Source: Dongia sedimenti (GTDB lineage: Bacteria; Pseudomonadota; Alphaproteobacteria; Dongiales; Dongiaceae). From it: 64,000 nucleotides of DNA. The notes beneath the pieces are model-generated. The model saw nothing but the letters and a program-made list of their open reading frames with translations. It did no database searches and was not told the origin of the DNA. Both the position numbers and the translations under genes were made by a program. The stretch lies in NCBI GenBank assembly GCA_030715195.1, contig JAUYVI010000002.1:682001-746000 (forward strand), written 5' to 3'. The first letter of the stretch is position 1; every line of letters begins with the position of its first letter. Below, piece after piece: positions 8,480 to 17,805 of the stretch.

Positions 8480-10030
8480 ATGAACCGGCCGCTCACCGCC
8501 CGTGACTGGGTCGGGTTCATGATCATGGTGTTCGGGATGTTCATGGCAATCCTGGACATCCAGATCGTCTCCAGCTCGATCGCCGAGATCCAGGCCGGCC
8601 TCGCCGCCAGCGCCGACGAGATCAGCTGGGTGCAGACGTCCTATCTCATCGCCGAGGTGGTGATGATCCCGCTGACCGGGATTCTCTCGCGGCTGATGTC
8701 GACCCGGGTGTTCTTCTCGATCGCGGCGGCCGGGTTCACGCTGACCAGCATGCTGTGCGCGCTCGCCTGGGACATCAACTCGATGATCATCTTCCGGGCG
8801 CTGCAGGGCTTCCTCGGCGGCGCGATGATCCCGACGGTGTTCGCGACCTCGTTCATCGTCTTCCCGCCGGAGCGCCGCAACTTCCTCTCGGTGCTGATGG
8901 GCCTGGTCGCCACCATGGCGCCGACCCTCGGCCCGACGCTCGGCGGCTATCTCACCCAGACCTTCTCCTGGCATTGGCTGTTCCTGGCCAACCTGCTGCC
9001 CGGCATCGTGGTTTCGGTCGGCGTCTGGCTGCTGGTCGATTTCGACAAGGCCGACAAGTCGCTGCTGAAGGATTTCGACTACCTCGGCCTGCTGCTGATG
9101 GCGGTGTTCCTCGGCTGCATGCAATACGCGATCGAGGAAGGGCCGCGAAACGACTGGTTCGAGGAGCCCGAGATCCGCAACGCCGCGGCGGTCTCCGCGC
9201 TGTTCGCCGTGCTGTTCCTGTGGCGCAATTTCACCTATCGCGCGCCGATCGTCGATCTGCGGGGCTTCCTGGACAAGAACTTCGCCCTGGGCTGCATGTA
9301 CAGCTTCATCATCGGCATCGGGCTCTACGGCTCGACTTATCTCACACCGGTCTTCCTCGGCCAGGTGCGCGGCTTCAACGCGCTGCAGATCGGCCAGATC
9401 ATGTTCGTGACCGGCGTGTTCCAGTTCATGTCGGCGCCGATCGCCGGCCGCCTCGCCGGCAAGCTCGACCTGCGGATCATGCTCGGCTTCGGCCTGCTGA
9501 TGTTCGGCGGCGGCGTCTGGATGCAGACCGCGATGACCTCGGAATGGGGCTTCTGGCAGTTCTTCGTGCCGCAGGCGGTGCGCGGCTTCGCGCTGATGTT
9601 CCTGTTCATCCCGATCAACGCGGTGGCGCTCGGCACCCTGCCGCCGCACCGGCTGAAGAATGCCAGCGGTCTCTACAACCTGATGCGCAACCTGGGCGGC
9701 GCGATCGGCCTGGCGGGGATCAACACCATCATCAACGACCGCTTCGCCCTGCATTGGGCGCGGCTGGTCGAGGGGCTGACCGGCACCAACACCAACCTGC
9801 AGGGCTACCTCGAAGGCGCCCAGGGCCGGATGACCGATGCGCTCGGCGATTCCGGATCGCTCGCCAGCATGAAGATGCTGGTGCGCCTGATCCGCCAGCA
9901 GGCCGAGGTGCTGACCCTGGCCGACACCCAGCTCGTGATGGCCGGGATCTTCCTCTCGGCGATCGTGGCGATCCCGCTGCTCTCCAAGCCGCGCACCGCG
10001 CCGGCGAAGGCGAGCGCCGAGGCGCATTGA
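8480..10030 (+). CDS. emrB: DHA2 family MFS drug:H+ antiporter (EmrB/QacA type)
   Basis: This 516-residue inner-membrane protein has about 14 predicted membrane segments, as expected for the DHA2 family. MAILDIQIVSSSIAEIQ in the first helix matches the family D1 motif. Later segments include the proline- and glycine-rich APTLGPTLGGYL antiporter motif C region. With the adaptor encoded 9 bp upstream it forms an EmrAB-type pump. Substrates in this family are hydrophobic drugs, uncouplers or plant phenolics; the sequence does not say which. Confidence 0.94.
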   Translation: MNRPLTARDWVGFMIMVFGMFMAILDIQIVSSSIAEIQAGLAASADEISWVQTSYLIAEVVMIPLTGILSRLMSTRVFFSIAAAGFTLTSMLCALAWDINSMIIFRALQGFLGGAMIPTVFATSFIVFPPERRNFLSVLMGLVATMAPTLGPTLGGYLTQTFSWHWLFLANLLPGIVVSVGVWLLVDFDKADKSLLKDFDYLGLLLMAVFLGCMQYAIEEGPRNDWFEEPEIRNAAAVSALFAVLFLWRNFTYRAPIVDLRGFLDKNFALGCMYSFIIGIGLYGSTYLTPVFLGQVRGFNALQIGQIMFVTGVFQFMSAPIAGRLAGKLDLRIMLGFGLLMFGGGVWMQTAMTSEWGFWQFFVPQAVRGFALMFLFIPINAVALGTLPPHRLKNASGLYNLMRNLGGAIGLAGINTIINDRFALHWARLVEGLTGTNTNLQGYLEGAQGRMTDALGDSGSLASMKMLVRLIRQQAEVLTLADTQLVMAGIFLSAIVAIPLLSKPRTAPAKASAEAH

Positions 10031-10116
10031 TCGGGAGCCGCCGATCGAGCCCGTCGTTTGCGGCACTTTGGCGTGGGCATCCCAGAACGCCTGACGCATA
10101 GGGCGACAAACGCCCC

Positions 10117-10145
10117 TTGCTTTTTGCCAAAAATATCACTATAGT
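10117..10145 (+). promoter_or_regulatory. Candidate promoter of the phage-derived island
   Basis: TTGCTT and TATAGT are spaced by exactly 17 bp. The -10 element overlaps the perfect palindrome CACTATAGTG (10137-10146), which could be an operator. It lies 105 bp before the first island gene in a locally AT-richer stretch. The -35 match is only partial (TTG plus three mismatches). Confidence 0.4.
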
Positions 10146-10250
10146 GTGCGTCAGATTGAAGCTCGGCCCGAGGCCCAGGGCAGCGCACGTTGCTCGCGCC
10201 TCTCCGATAAACGCGCATCCGCTATCAAGCCCAACCAGGGAGGCTCAGGC

Positions 10251-12320
10251 ATGGCTGAGTTCCAGACGTGGGAGCGACAGGTGCTGCCGCAGGGTAGCAT
10301 CGCAGCACCGCAAGCCGGTCCGAGCCTCGCCGAATCGTTTGGCGCCGGGCTGTCCGAACTTGCCGACGCCGCAGCGGGCGCGGTCCGCGCCGTGCGGAAG
10401 GCAGACGAGCTGCGCGCCGAGAAGCAATGGGAGATCGACCAACCGAAAGCAGCCGCGCTGGTGAACCAGCTCCAGCTTCAAATCACCGAACAACTGCCTG
10501 AGCTGAAAGCACAGGCCGCGCCGGGTCTCGCGGATTACCCCGACAAGATCAACGAGGCAATCACGCGCGCGACCGAAGAAGCCCTGAAAGAAAATTCCGA
10601 TCCTCGCTTTCAGCGCTACGTCCGCGGCTACATGGACGAATTTCGCGTCTCATCGGCGACAACGGGGATCCAGGAGAGAACGGTGGCCACGCTGGAGCGC
10701 GACGCGGCCGCGTTGCAGTCGCTGATGGATGGCCAGTCCAAGCTCGTCGCCAAGGACTTCGCCAATTACGACGCCGCGGCTGCGTTGTTCGACGAAACGC
10801 TCACGGTCAACCGCCATCTCGGCGCCGACCGGAAGGCCGAGTTCAGCAGGATCGCCAAGCATGCGCTGGCCAAGGCGGGTCTGGACGCGCTCGTCGACCG
10901 CGATCTCGAGGCGGCAGACAAGGTCTTGGGGTCCGGCAAGCTGGACGGCGTGCTCACCGCCGACGACGAGCAATTCTACCGCGATGCGATCGAGAGCAAG
11001 CGCGTGCGGCGCGAGAGCGAGGCACGTCTGGTGCAACAGCAGCAGCAAGAGAAACTGCAGGCAGACGGCAAAGTCGCAATGGATGCGGCCTTCAAGACGG
11101 CACGTGAGACTGGCGAATACGATCTTGCGAAACTTGCCGTGATCAAGACGGCATATCCGGACAATTTTCCGGAGATCCATGATGCACTGGCGCGCGAACG
11201 CACGATCGGCCACGACAACTTCGTCATCCCCGCACAGACGGAGGCACAGGACCAAGAGCTGGAAGACAAAATCAAGTCTCAGTGGGCTGCGAATCCGCAC
11301 AACGCGGCGCTCACCGAGGAGCTGGAGAACATCAAGGAGCAGCGCCGTCTGAAGCAGGCGGCACTCAAGAGCAACCCTGAGGCCTACGTCCGAAAATGGG
11401 TGCCAGAGCTGCAGAGGGGCTGGGATGAGGTCGCGAAACATCCCGACGACGTCGATCTCCTGCGCAAGACCATGGAACTCTCTCGCCGAGCGCAATTGGC
11501 ACGCGGCGTCGATGCCAAGAATGTGCGTGTGCTGCCGGAGCTCATGGGCGACTTCTATCTGAAGGTCGCGACAGGACCGGACGGCGCCGCCGCGATCCCA
11601 CAGATCAAAGAAGCTCTTGGTGAAGATCGAAGGGAGCTGCTCGAGCAGGCGAGTAAAAAGGCCAGTCCCCTGGTGAACGTCGCGCTCATGCTCGAGCCGG
11701 ATCAGCAACGCGTCTGCGGGCAGCTGCTGGAGATCAACAGCAATGGCGGCATCGCGGCTCTCGAGGCGGCGCTGCCGAAGAAATATTCGACGCAGAGTGT
11801 GCTTAGCCGCGTGCAAGGCTCGCTTGATGATTTGGCGCTGAGCTTCGCCGAGCAGCCAGGCGGCGCGCAGGTGTTTGAGCGCATCAGGACCTCGGTCTAT
11901 GCGCTGACACTCAATTACATCGAGACGCAGCACATGGAGCCTGCAGAAGCTGCGGAGCGCGCCGCCCGCGAGGTGGCGACCGATCGTTATTCCGTGCAGG
12001 AGTTCAACGGCCACTATTACCGCGTCCCGCGGAGGTACGGCACCGAAGTCATCGCTGAGACGCTGCAAAGGTACACGGCGGACGCGATTGATTACAGCAA
12101 GGTGGATATGCCGTCGTATTTGCAAGGCCTTCCGCCAGAGATCACAAAGTTAGCATTGGTCCAGAATGGCTTTTGGACGACCAGAGGCGACGAGCAAGGG
12201 CTCTATCTCCGAACGCCCGCCGGGGCGCCGGTGACGATCGAAGGAAGGGCTATCTCTCTTCTGTGGCAGGACCTTCTTCAACTCCAGCGCCTCCAGCAGC
12301 AATCCCAGCCATCTCATTGA
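10251..12320 (+). CDS. Phage internal-virion-like protein, orphan
   Basis: This predicted soluble protein of 689 residues is largely helical. It has the sequence style of internal virion or DNA-ejection proteins from alphaproteobacterial podophages and prophages. The N-terminal segment ends a short proline/glycine-rich region with RQVLPQGSI. A repeated helical pattern follows, including LDALVDRDLEAADKVLGSGKLDG and then RRESEAR, which is the Leu/Asp-Ala repeat followed by an Arg/Glu-rich helix seen in such proteins. I see no lysozyme or transglycosylase catalytic motif. ATG 10251 has AGGGAGG about 8 nt upstream; the frame extends upstream to 10146 without a ribosome-binding site. It is the first gene of a three-gene run. 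Family assignment is from recalled pattern, not alignment. Confidence 0.6.
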   Translation: MAEFQTWERQVLPQGSIAAPQAGPSLAESFGAGLSELADAAAGAVRAVRKADELRAEKQWEIDQPKAAALVNQLQLQITEQLPELKAQAAPGLADYPDKINEAITRATEEALKENSDPRFQRYVRGYMDEFRVSSATTGIQERTVATLERDAAALQSLMDGQSKLVAKDFANYDAAAALFDETLTVNRHLGADRKAEFSRIAKHALAKAGLDALVDRDLEAADKVLGSGKLDGVLTADDEQFYRDAIESKRVRRESEARLVQQQQQEKLQADGKVAMDAAFKTARETGEYDLAKLAVIKTAYPDNFPEIHDALARERTIGHDNFVIPAQTEAQDQELEDKIKSQWAANPHNAALTEELENIKEQRRLKQAALKSNPEAYVRKWVPELQRGWDEVAKHPDDVDLLRKTMELSRRAQLARGVDAKNVRVLPELMGDFYLKVATGPDGAAAIPQIKEALGEDRRELLEQASKKASPLVNVALMLEPDQQRVCGQLLEINSNGGIAALEAALPKKYSTQSVLSRVQGSLDDLALSFAEQPGGAQVFERIRTSVYALTLNYIETQHMEPAEAAERAAREVATDRYSVQEFNGHYYRVPRRYGTEVIAETLQRYTADAIDYSKVDMPSYLQGLPPEITKLALVQNGFWTTRGDEQGLYLRTPAGAPVTIEGRAISLLWQDLLQLQRLQQQSQPSH

Positions 12321-12386
12321 TGCTCTAGCACCTTCTCTGTGTGCGGAGCTCCTGCGTCACGTCATACCCGTCATGGTTGATAATCT

Positions 12387-14069
12387 ATGGTATTTCAGAC
12401 GAGTGTTGAGGCGATCCCAGTACCGGAGAGTGACGGCGTACACGATGTAGTTCCGCCGCTCGGCGCGCTGTTCGTGCCGCGCATCCGTGGATCAGCTCTT
12501 CCGACCATGACCTCAGCTGAAGCGCAGCAGCGCGTGGATGAAGCTGGGCACTCGGGAGCGGTCGAAGTCTACGACGGGATCAGCGCGGAGGCGCTCGATC
12601 TTTATCTTCGGCGCGCGGGGAGCCTCCGCAACGAACGACCAAACTCGTCGAGTCCCGGGGCTGCGCCCCGAACGATGATCGATGCGCTCGTGAACCCTGG
12701 CCTCCCGCCCGCCGGTGCGGAGTACTGGGGTGGATCGGCGGTGCCGGTCGTTTGGGACATCGGTAAAGGCATTTTTGTCGAAGGTCCGAAGCAATTGTTT
12801 GCGGGCGTCTCCGACGGCATCGGAAACACATTGCTGGCGGTCGATGAGCTTTCGGGTTGGCTCAATCGTAATGTCGCAGACCTTCGATTTTCGACATTGC
12901 TTGGAAATCCGGACACATCAAATCCCGAGATGAACTCGCCGGAGTTCAAGCAATTCGCCGAGGGCTTTAAGGCGATCGAGCACGGAGACACCGTCACCAG
13001 CTCGCTGATCCGGAGCACGGCATCCTTCCTCACCGGACTGGCGCTGACTCGGCGCGTGCCGGGTCTCGGAGGGACCGGAAAATTGTCGATGCTCGGCGCC
13101 GGCGGTCTTTCGGCGTTCCTGACAATGGGGCCCGATGATCCAGGCCTTGCCAACCTGATGCAGGAGCAACCGGCCCTCGCCAATCCAATTGCTGAGGTCC
13201 TGGCGACGAAACCCGGCGACAACGCCGCGCTGAACCGCTTCAAGCACGCGGTCGAAGATTTGGGCCTCGGCGTTCTCGGCGAAGGTCTCTTGCTCGCCGT
13301 GAAGGCAATGCGGAACGCAAGACATGTGACGGCTGCGCCGGAGCGTGGGCCACCCTTGCTGGAGGCGGAGGAACGCCGCCTCCTAACACACCGCTCCGAT
13401 GACGCGGCCGCGGACGGCCAACCTTCGAAGGTTGCCGGTGCTCCCATCGATGAAACTCCAGCCAATGACAATTTCCGCGCTGACAACGACAACGTTGCCG
13501 CGGCCAGTGACATAGCACCGCCGCGCAGGCCCTTTATTGGGCTTGTTGACGTGATTCGGAACTCCATCGACGGCAGCTTGGATCGGATGGAGGCGATGAC
13601 GAATGCGGAGCTTTCAGGGCTTTGGGCGGGCAAGGTTGGCAAGAACGCACCAGGAGGCGGACGGCTGCCTGATTCAATCATCGGCTATGATGTCGATCTC
13701 GCCGTCAAAGGATGGTTTGAGGAGTATTTGCCGCACTGGAACACCCGGTTCGAAGCGCTCGGCGTGTCGGGAAAGCTGCAGAAGCCCGACTTTGCTTCGA
13801 ACGTGGGGATCGTCGAGTTCAAACCCGGGACGCCGAGTGGCGTGAAAGCTGGCAAGGAGCAGGCGGAGAGATACGCACGGGAATTGGACGTCGAAGCGAC
13901 TTACATCACTTACGAGTTAACCGAAGTACAGCAGCTGCGACTAATCCGAATAAAGGACCATATTAAGGCGTTGCACCGCGAGAAATACCTGATGCAGCCA
14001 TTGCCCATAATAATGCCACTCCAAAAGGAGTTGGCGCCCATCAAGATCCGCTTGCCGGACAGCGACTAG
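12387..14069 (+). CDS. Phage internal-virion-like protein with a C-terminal PD-(D/E)XK-like nuclease domain
   Basis: This 560-residue protein is modular. Residues about 110-310 match the membrane-associated ejection-protein pattern of podophages: GPKQLFAGVSDGIGN, DELSGWLN, then DDPGLANLMQEQPALANP and a Gly/Leu-rich segment. A low-complexity linker rich in Asp, Asn and Ala (about 325-385) follows. The C-terminal domain (about 390-540) contains KPDF, VEFKPGTPSG and GKEQAERY. Asp468, Glu477 and Lys479 fit a PD-(D/E)XK nuclease core, and the KP-x-xP ... KxQ-x-x-RY pattern resembles REase-fold toxin tips of polymorphic toxins. A virion-like carrier fused to a nuclease tip suggests a delivered effector; this is inference. 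The start is uncertain because no good ribosome-binding site precedes ATG 12387. Confidence 0.6.
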   Translation: MVFQTSVEAIPVPESDGVHDVVPPLGALFVPRIRGSALPTMTSAEAQQRVDEAGHSGAVEVYDGISAEALDLYLRRAGSLRNERPNSSSPGAAPRTMIDALVNPGLPPAGAEYWGGSAVPVVWDIGKGIFVEGPKQLFAGVSDGIGNTLLAVDELSGWLNRNVADLRFSTLLGNPDTSNPEMNSPEFKQFAEGFKAIEHGDTVTSSLIRSTASFLTGLALTRRVPGLGGTGKLSMLGAGGLSAFLTMGPDDPGLANLMQEQPALANPIAEVLATKPGDNAALNRFKHAVEDLGLGVLGEGLLLAVKAMRNARHVTAAPERGPPLLEAEERRLLTHRSDDAAADGQPSKVAGAPIDETPANDNFRADNDNVAAASDIAPPRRPFIGLVDVIRNSIDGSLDRMEAMTNAELSGLWAGKVGKNAPGGGRLPDSIIGYDVDLAVKGWFEEYLPHWNTRFEALGVSGKLQKPDFASNVGIVEFKPGTPSGVKAGKEQAERYARELDVEATYITYELTEVQQLRLIRIKDHIKALHREKYLMQPLPIIMPLQKELAPIKIRLPDSD

Positions 14070-14107
14070 TTGCATAGAGTACAAATGTAGAACAGCGGAG
14101 GCTGCAA

Positions 14108-16288
14108 GTGTCGGGAATGTCAGACCGGGATCGGGATATGGCGCGGATGCGCCGGGTTGTGGAGCATCTAGCCCGCGCCTGGAGGCACAGCCCGGCCGAA
14201 GGGCTGGAAAGTATCCTGACTGGCAACCCGGATACGACGGCCCTGGCGGCGCAGGACGTTGCAAGTTCAGGCGGCGGAGCTGAAGGCGCGCCGAAGCCAT
14301 TCTGGTCGGTGAAAGCGCGACAGATCGATCTTTGGTCGCTGTTGCTGCATCATCTGATTGCCGACATCGAGAAGGCGAATCTTCATCCGCTTTGGACCAG
14401 CGGTGGTCCGGAGTTCGATCGCCAAGTCGCGCGCGCTCTTTGGCGAATTGGACCGGAGTCAAATGAGCACAGTGCGAGCAGCAATGCACCAACACAGGAT
14501 GCATCGTTGCCCGCGCAGGCGGTTACTCTTGCGAAGGTCATTTCATCCTATCAGGACCGTGTCCACCGATTGGAAAGTCGGCTGACACCGACGGCATCCT
14601 ACCCCGGCAGGCTGATCAGCCACAGCCATGATCCCTTGCGGCTGCGGCGCGCCGGCAAGGCGGCGTGGGTGGCCTTTATCTATCCGCTGCTCGATACCAG
14701 CATGATCAAGCCCGGCGGCGTGGAAGAAGTGCTCGACGGCGCCTGGGAATTGATCGTCACGCTCGGTTACGTCGAGATGGATCTGCGTTTCAAGGATGGC
14801 GACAGCTGGACCGAATACAATACGCGCTTCGGATTCGGCTCGTTGCGTGAGGCGGTGGTTTCCGGACTCGAACGCGCGGCGCGCCGGATCGGCATGGTGG
14901 ACGTCTTTGGCGCCGATCCTGAGACCTTCCTTGAAGGCATCTTCTTTTCGCTTCAGAAACTTGGTCTCAATGTCGAGCCGCAGGATCGGCAACGGATCCA
15001 GGGCATTGTCAGCAGTCTCGCACCGGTGCGCGCGATCGGGTTGCTTCACCCGGCAATTGAGCTCGATATCGCCGAAGGTGCGCCCAAGGAACTGATCGAC
15101 CTCGCGGTAGCACTGTTTCCGGGTTCGGCTGACTTTCCAGCGCTGAATGACAACACGCTGTTTCAGGCAATCGATGGCGATCTGTCGGCGCTGGCCTCAG
15201 GCGCGGAGATCGCAGAGCCGAGGGAGCGACAGTCGTTTGCCCAACATGTGGAGCTCTTCTGTCGCTGCATGCGGGCCACCCTGGTCGAACCATTCACCGC
15301 ATGGGATCTCCCGCCGGGCCGCTCGACCGAGTTGCTGCGCCAATTGATGAAGCTCGACGCGTCGAACTGGTGGCGGGAGGCAGCACGTCGCTCGATCTGG
15401 CTTACGCTTCGACTGTTCGGGAGCAGCGCTTTGAAACGCCGCCACGCCGAGCTGGACCCTCACTTTGCGTCGGTGTTGCAGCAATACACCATAACGCCGG
15501 AGGGATGGGAGTCGCACCGTGCCGATTGCCGCCTCGCACCTCGCACCGGATCCTATTCCGAGGCGCAGTCCCGAGCGACGATTGAGTCGCTGGTGCGCTA
15601 CTTTTGGGATCGACTGATCTTCATAGCCGTGGAGCCAGACGGGCCGAACCATCTCGCGCATGGCCGAGGAATCGCCGACTTCACCGCCGAAGGGGCGCTG
15701 TTGCGATTCATGGCGTTGTTTCGGGAGTTCCGTGCTCCCGTCCCGCCGAAGCCCCTCGGTGATCCGACGATAGAGCGTGAGACAGACCGCACTATGCGAG
15801 AGGCGCTTTCAAGCGGTGACGTCCTTAATCCGTTTGCCAACTTCCTGATTTGGCAGGTCCTCCTTCAGCGGCTCCGTCACCTTGCTGAGCGCGCCGGCGG
15901 GCAAGAAGCGGACGACCAGTCCTGGTTCGACACGGCGCGCATCAGCGGTGCGCTCGGGTTCTGCGCCGACTATCTATTCGGCCAGACCACCGGTTTGAGC
16001 CAGGTGCCATTGAGCAGCTACCCGGAGCTGCATCATCCGGCCATTCCGCCGGCGATCGCTCTCTGGAAAAAGGCGCGCGATGCCGAGGACGTTCGAGACA
16101 AGCTTGCCGACTGGGCCAGACGCCAAGGGGATGCGGCTGCGCTGGACCGTTTGTATTCGACCCGGGAGGCGCTCAACCGGACAGTCCGGCATCATCTGCA
16201 GGACATGATGTCGCCGGGTTACCTCCCTCGCATGCTCAACGAGAGCCGAGCACGAGAAGCCGCGGACTACTGGCGCTCGCCGGATTGA
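14108..16288 (+). CDS. Large uncharacterised protein, third gene of the island
   Basis: I do not recognise this 726-residue protein. It looks soluble and mostly helical, with many Trp-Arg/Leu pairs and no signal peptide, membrane segment, Walker motif or obvious catalytic signature. The GTG at 14108 is favoured because GGAGG lies 6 nt upstream; the ATG at 14117 would be too far from it. It begins 38 bp after the nuclease-tipped protein, so the two are probably co-transcribed. By position it could be an immunity protein, a chaperone or an adaptor for the upstream pair. At 726 residues it is large for an immunity protein. Confidence 0.7.
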   Translation: MSGMSDRDRDMARMRRVVEHLARAWRHSPAEGLESILTGNPDTTALAAQDVASSGGGAEGAPKPFWSVKARQIDLWSLLLHHLIADIEKANLHPLWTSGGPEFDRQVARALWRIGPESNEHSASSNAPTQDASLPAQAVTLAKVISSYQDRVHRLESRLTPTASYPGRLISHSHDPLRLRRAGKAAWVAFIYPLLDTSMIKPGGVEEVLDGAWELIVTLGYVEMDLRFKDGDSWTEYNTRFGFGSLREAVVSGLERAARRIGMVDVFGADPETFLEGIFFSLQKLGLNVEPQDRQRIQGIVSSLAPVRAIGLLHPAIELDIAEGAPKELIDLAVALFPGSADFPALNDNTLFQAIDGDLSALASGAEIAEPRERQSFAQHVELFCRCMRATLVEPFTAWDLPPGRSTELLRQLMKLDASNWWREAARRSIWLTLRLFGSSALKRRHAELDPHFASVLQQYTITPEGWESHRADCRLAPRTGSYSEAQSRATIESLVRYFWDRLIFIAVEPDGPNHLAHGRGIADFTAEGALLRFMALFREFRAPVPPKPLGDPTIERETDRTMREALSSGDVLNPFANFLIWQVLLQRLRHLAERAGGQEADDQSWFDTARISGALGFCADYLFGQTTGLSQVPLSSYPELHHPAIPPAIALWKKARDAEDVRDKLADWARRQGDAAALDRLYSTREALNRTVRHHLQDMMSPGYLPRMLNESRAREAADYWRSPD

Positions 16289-16344
16289 TCGGCGACGAAA
16301 AAGCGGGGAATAGAACCACCACCCTCGCCAAACATGGCTCTCCC

Positions 16345-16380
16345 CTAGAAATGCCCGGGTCGTTCGGCCCGGGCATCGGA
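16345..16380 (-). terminator. Rho-independent terminator of the mgs-gmaS operon
   Basis: A 9-bp perfect stem (ATGCCCGGG / CCCGGGCAT, 16351-16376) with an 8-nt loop is followed on the minus strand by TTTCTA. It lies 25-50 bp past the stop of the glutamine synthetase-like gene and also ends the convergent island at 16288. Confidence 0.7.
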
Positions 16381-16400
16381 TCGATCAGCGTAAGAACCGC

Positions 16401-17708
16401 TCAGCAATCGAGCGTGTTCTGGCGTTCCCACTCGGTCAGGTGCTTGGTGAAGCTGTTCCACTCCTCGGTCTTCATCTTCACGTAGGAGTCCACGAAGCTG
16501 TCGCCGAACTGCTCGCGCACCGACTTGCTCTTGTCGGTGAGGCGCAGCGCGTCCAGCAGGTTCAAGGGCAGCTTCTTCGCGTTCTTCACCGTGTGGCCTT
16601 CGGTGTACATGTTGATGTCCAGCCGCTTGCCGGGATCGCGGTCGTTGGCGATGCCGTCGAGGCCGGCCGAGAGGATGCCGGCCTGCAGCAGGTACGGGTT
16701 GGTGGCGCCGTCGGCGAGGCGGATCTCGAAGCGGCCGGCATCCGGCACCCGGATCATGTGGGTGCGGTTGTTGCCGGTCCAGGTGATGCTGGAGGGCGAC
16801 CAGGTGGCGCCCGAGGTGGTGCGCGGCGCGTTGATGCGCTTGTAGGAGTTCACCGTCGGATTGAAGAACGAGCAGAGCGCATCGGCATTGTGCAGGATGC
16901 CGCCCAGCGCCTTGTACGCGGTCTTGGAGAGGCCGAGCTCGCCCTTCGCGTCGCCGAACAGGTTGGTCTTGCCGGTCTTGTCCCAGAACGAGACATGGGC
17001 GTGGCAGCCGTTGCCGGTGAGATTCGAGAACGGCTTCGGCATGAAGGTCGCGCGCATGCCGTGCTTCTCGGCGATCGAGCGCGCCATGTACTTGAAGAAG
17101 ACGTGGCGGTCGGCGGTGAGCAGCGCGTCGTCATACTCCCAGTTCATCTCGAACTGGCCGTTGGCGTCCTCGTGGTCGTTCTGATAGGGCTTCCAGCCGA
17201 GCGCCAGCATGCTGTCGCAGATCTCGGTGATCACGTCGTAGCGCCGCATCAAGGCTTGTTGATCGTAGCAGGGCTTGTCCTGGGTGTCGGCGCCGTCGGC
17301 GATCGACTTGCCGTCCGGCGTGATCAGGAAGAACTCGCATTCGACGCCGCTCTTCATGCGGAGGCCCCGCTTGCCGGCCTCGGCGATCTTGCGCTTCAAG
17401 AGCGCGCGCGGGCTGTCGGCGACGGGCCGGCCGTCCATCCAGAGGTCGCTGGCGAGCCAGCCCACTTCCGGCTTCCAGGGGAGCTGGATCAGGCTTTCCG
17501 GGTCGGGCTTGGCGAAGAGGTCGGGATGGGCCGGCGTCATGTCGAGCCAGGTCGCGAAACCGGCGAAGCCGGCGCCGTTCTGCTGCATGTCGGCGATCGC
17601 CGCGGCGGGCGAGAGCTTGGCCCGCAGCACGCCGAACAGATCGACATACGAGATCAGGAAATATTTGATCTTTCGCTCTTTCGCGATTTTCGCGAGATCG
17701 GTCGCCAT
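16401..17708 (-). CDS. gmaS: Type III glutamine synthetase-like protein / gamma-glutamylmethylamide synthetase
   Basis: This ATP-dependent ligase joins glutamate to ammonia or methylamine. The 435-residue protein has the GS beta-grasp (residues about 15-100) and the catalytic barrel. Visible motifs are SGVECEFFL (metal ligands), NGQFEMNWEYDDAL, NGCHAHVSFWD (metal-binding His) and SYKRINAPRTTSGATWSPS followed by RFEIRLADGATNPYL. The length fits the GlnT/GmaS group. ATG 17708 has GAGGGG just upstream; the frame extends past it without support. It is the last gene of the operon after mgsA-mgsB-mgsC. That context favours gamma-glutamylmethylamide synthesis from methylamine, but glutamine synthesis (GlnT) is the main alternative. 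Confidence 0.85.
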   Translation of the reverse strand: MATDLAKIAKERKIKYFLISYVDLFGVLRAKLSPAAAIADMQQNGAGFAGFATWLDMTPAHPDLFAKPDPESLIQLPWKPEVGWLASDLWMDGRPVADSPRALLKRKIAEAGKRGLRMKSGVECEFFLITPDGKSIADGADTQDKPCYDQQALMRRYDVITEICDSMLALGWKPYQNDHEDANGQFEMNWEYDDALLTADRHVFFKYMARSIAEKHGMRATFMPKPFSNLTGNGCHAHVSFWDKTGKTNLFGDAKGELGLSKTAYKALGGILHNADALCSFFNPTVNSYKRINAPRTTSGATWSPSSITWTGNNRTHMIRVPDAGRFEIRLADGATNPYLLQAGILSAGLDGIANDRDPGKRLDINMYTEGHTVKNAKKLPLNLLDALRLTDKSKSVREQFGDSFVDSYVKMKTEEWNSFTKHLTEWERQNTLDC

Positions 17709-17805
17709 GGTCCCCTCTTGCTTTTCGGCGCCCCGTCGCTGATCGCGGGGCGGCTCCCTGTTACGCCAGTCTAGCGCGGCAATTTCCCCGTCAGTCGTTC
17801 GCCCG

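Noticed and set aside
7304..10099. A 931-codon open frame antisense to the EmrAB-like genes
   Set aside because: His/Asp/Gln/Arg-rich composition without motifs, opposite two well-supported genes; a GC-bias shadow.
10031..10250. tRNA or attachment site at the left end of the phage-derived island
   Set aside because: No cloverleaf could be drawn and no direct repeat was found at the other end (16289-16400).
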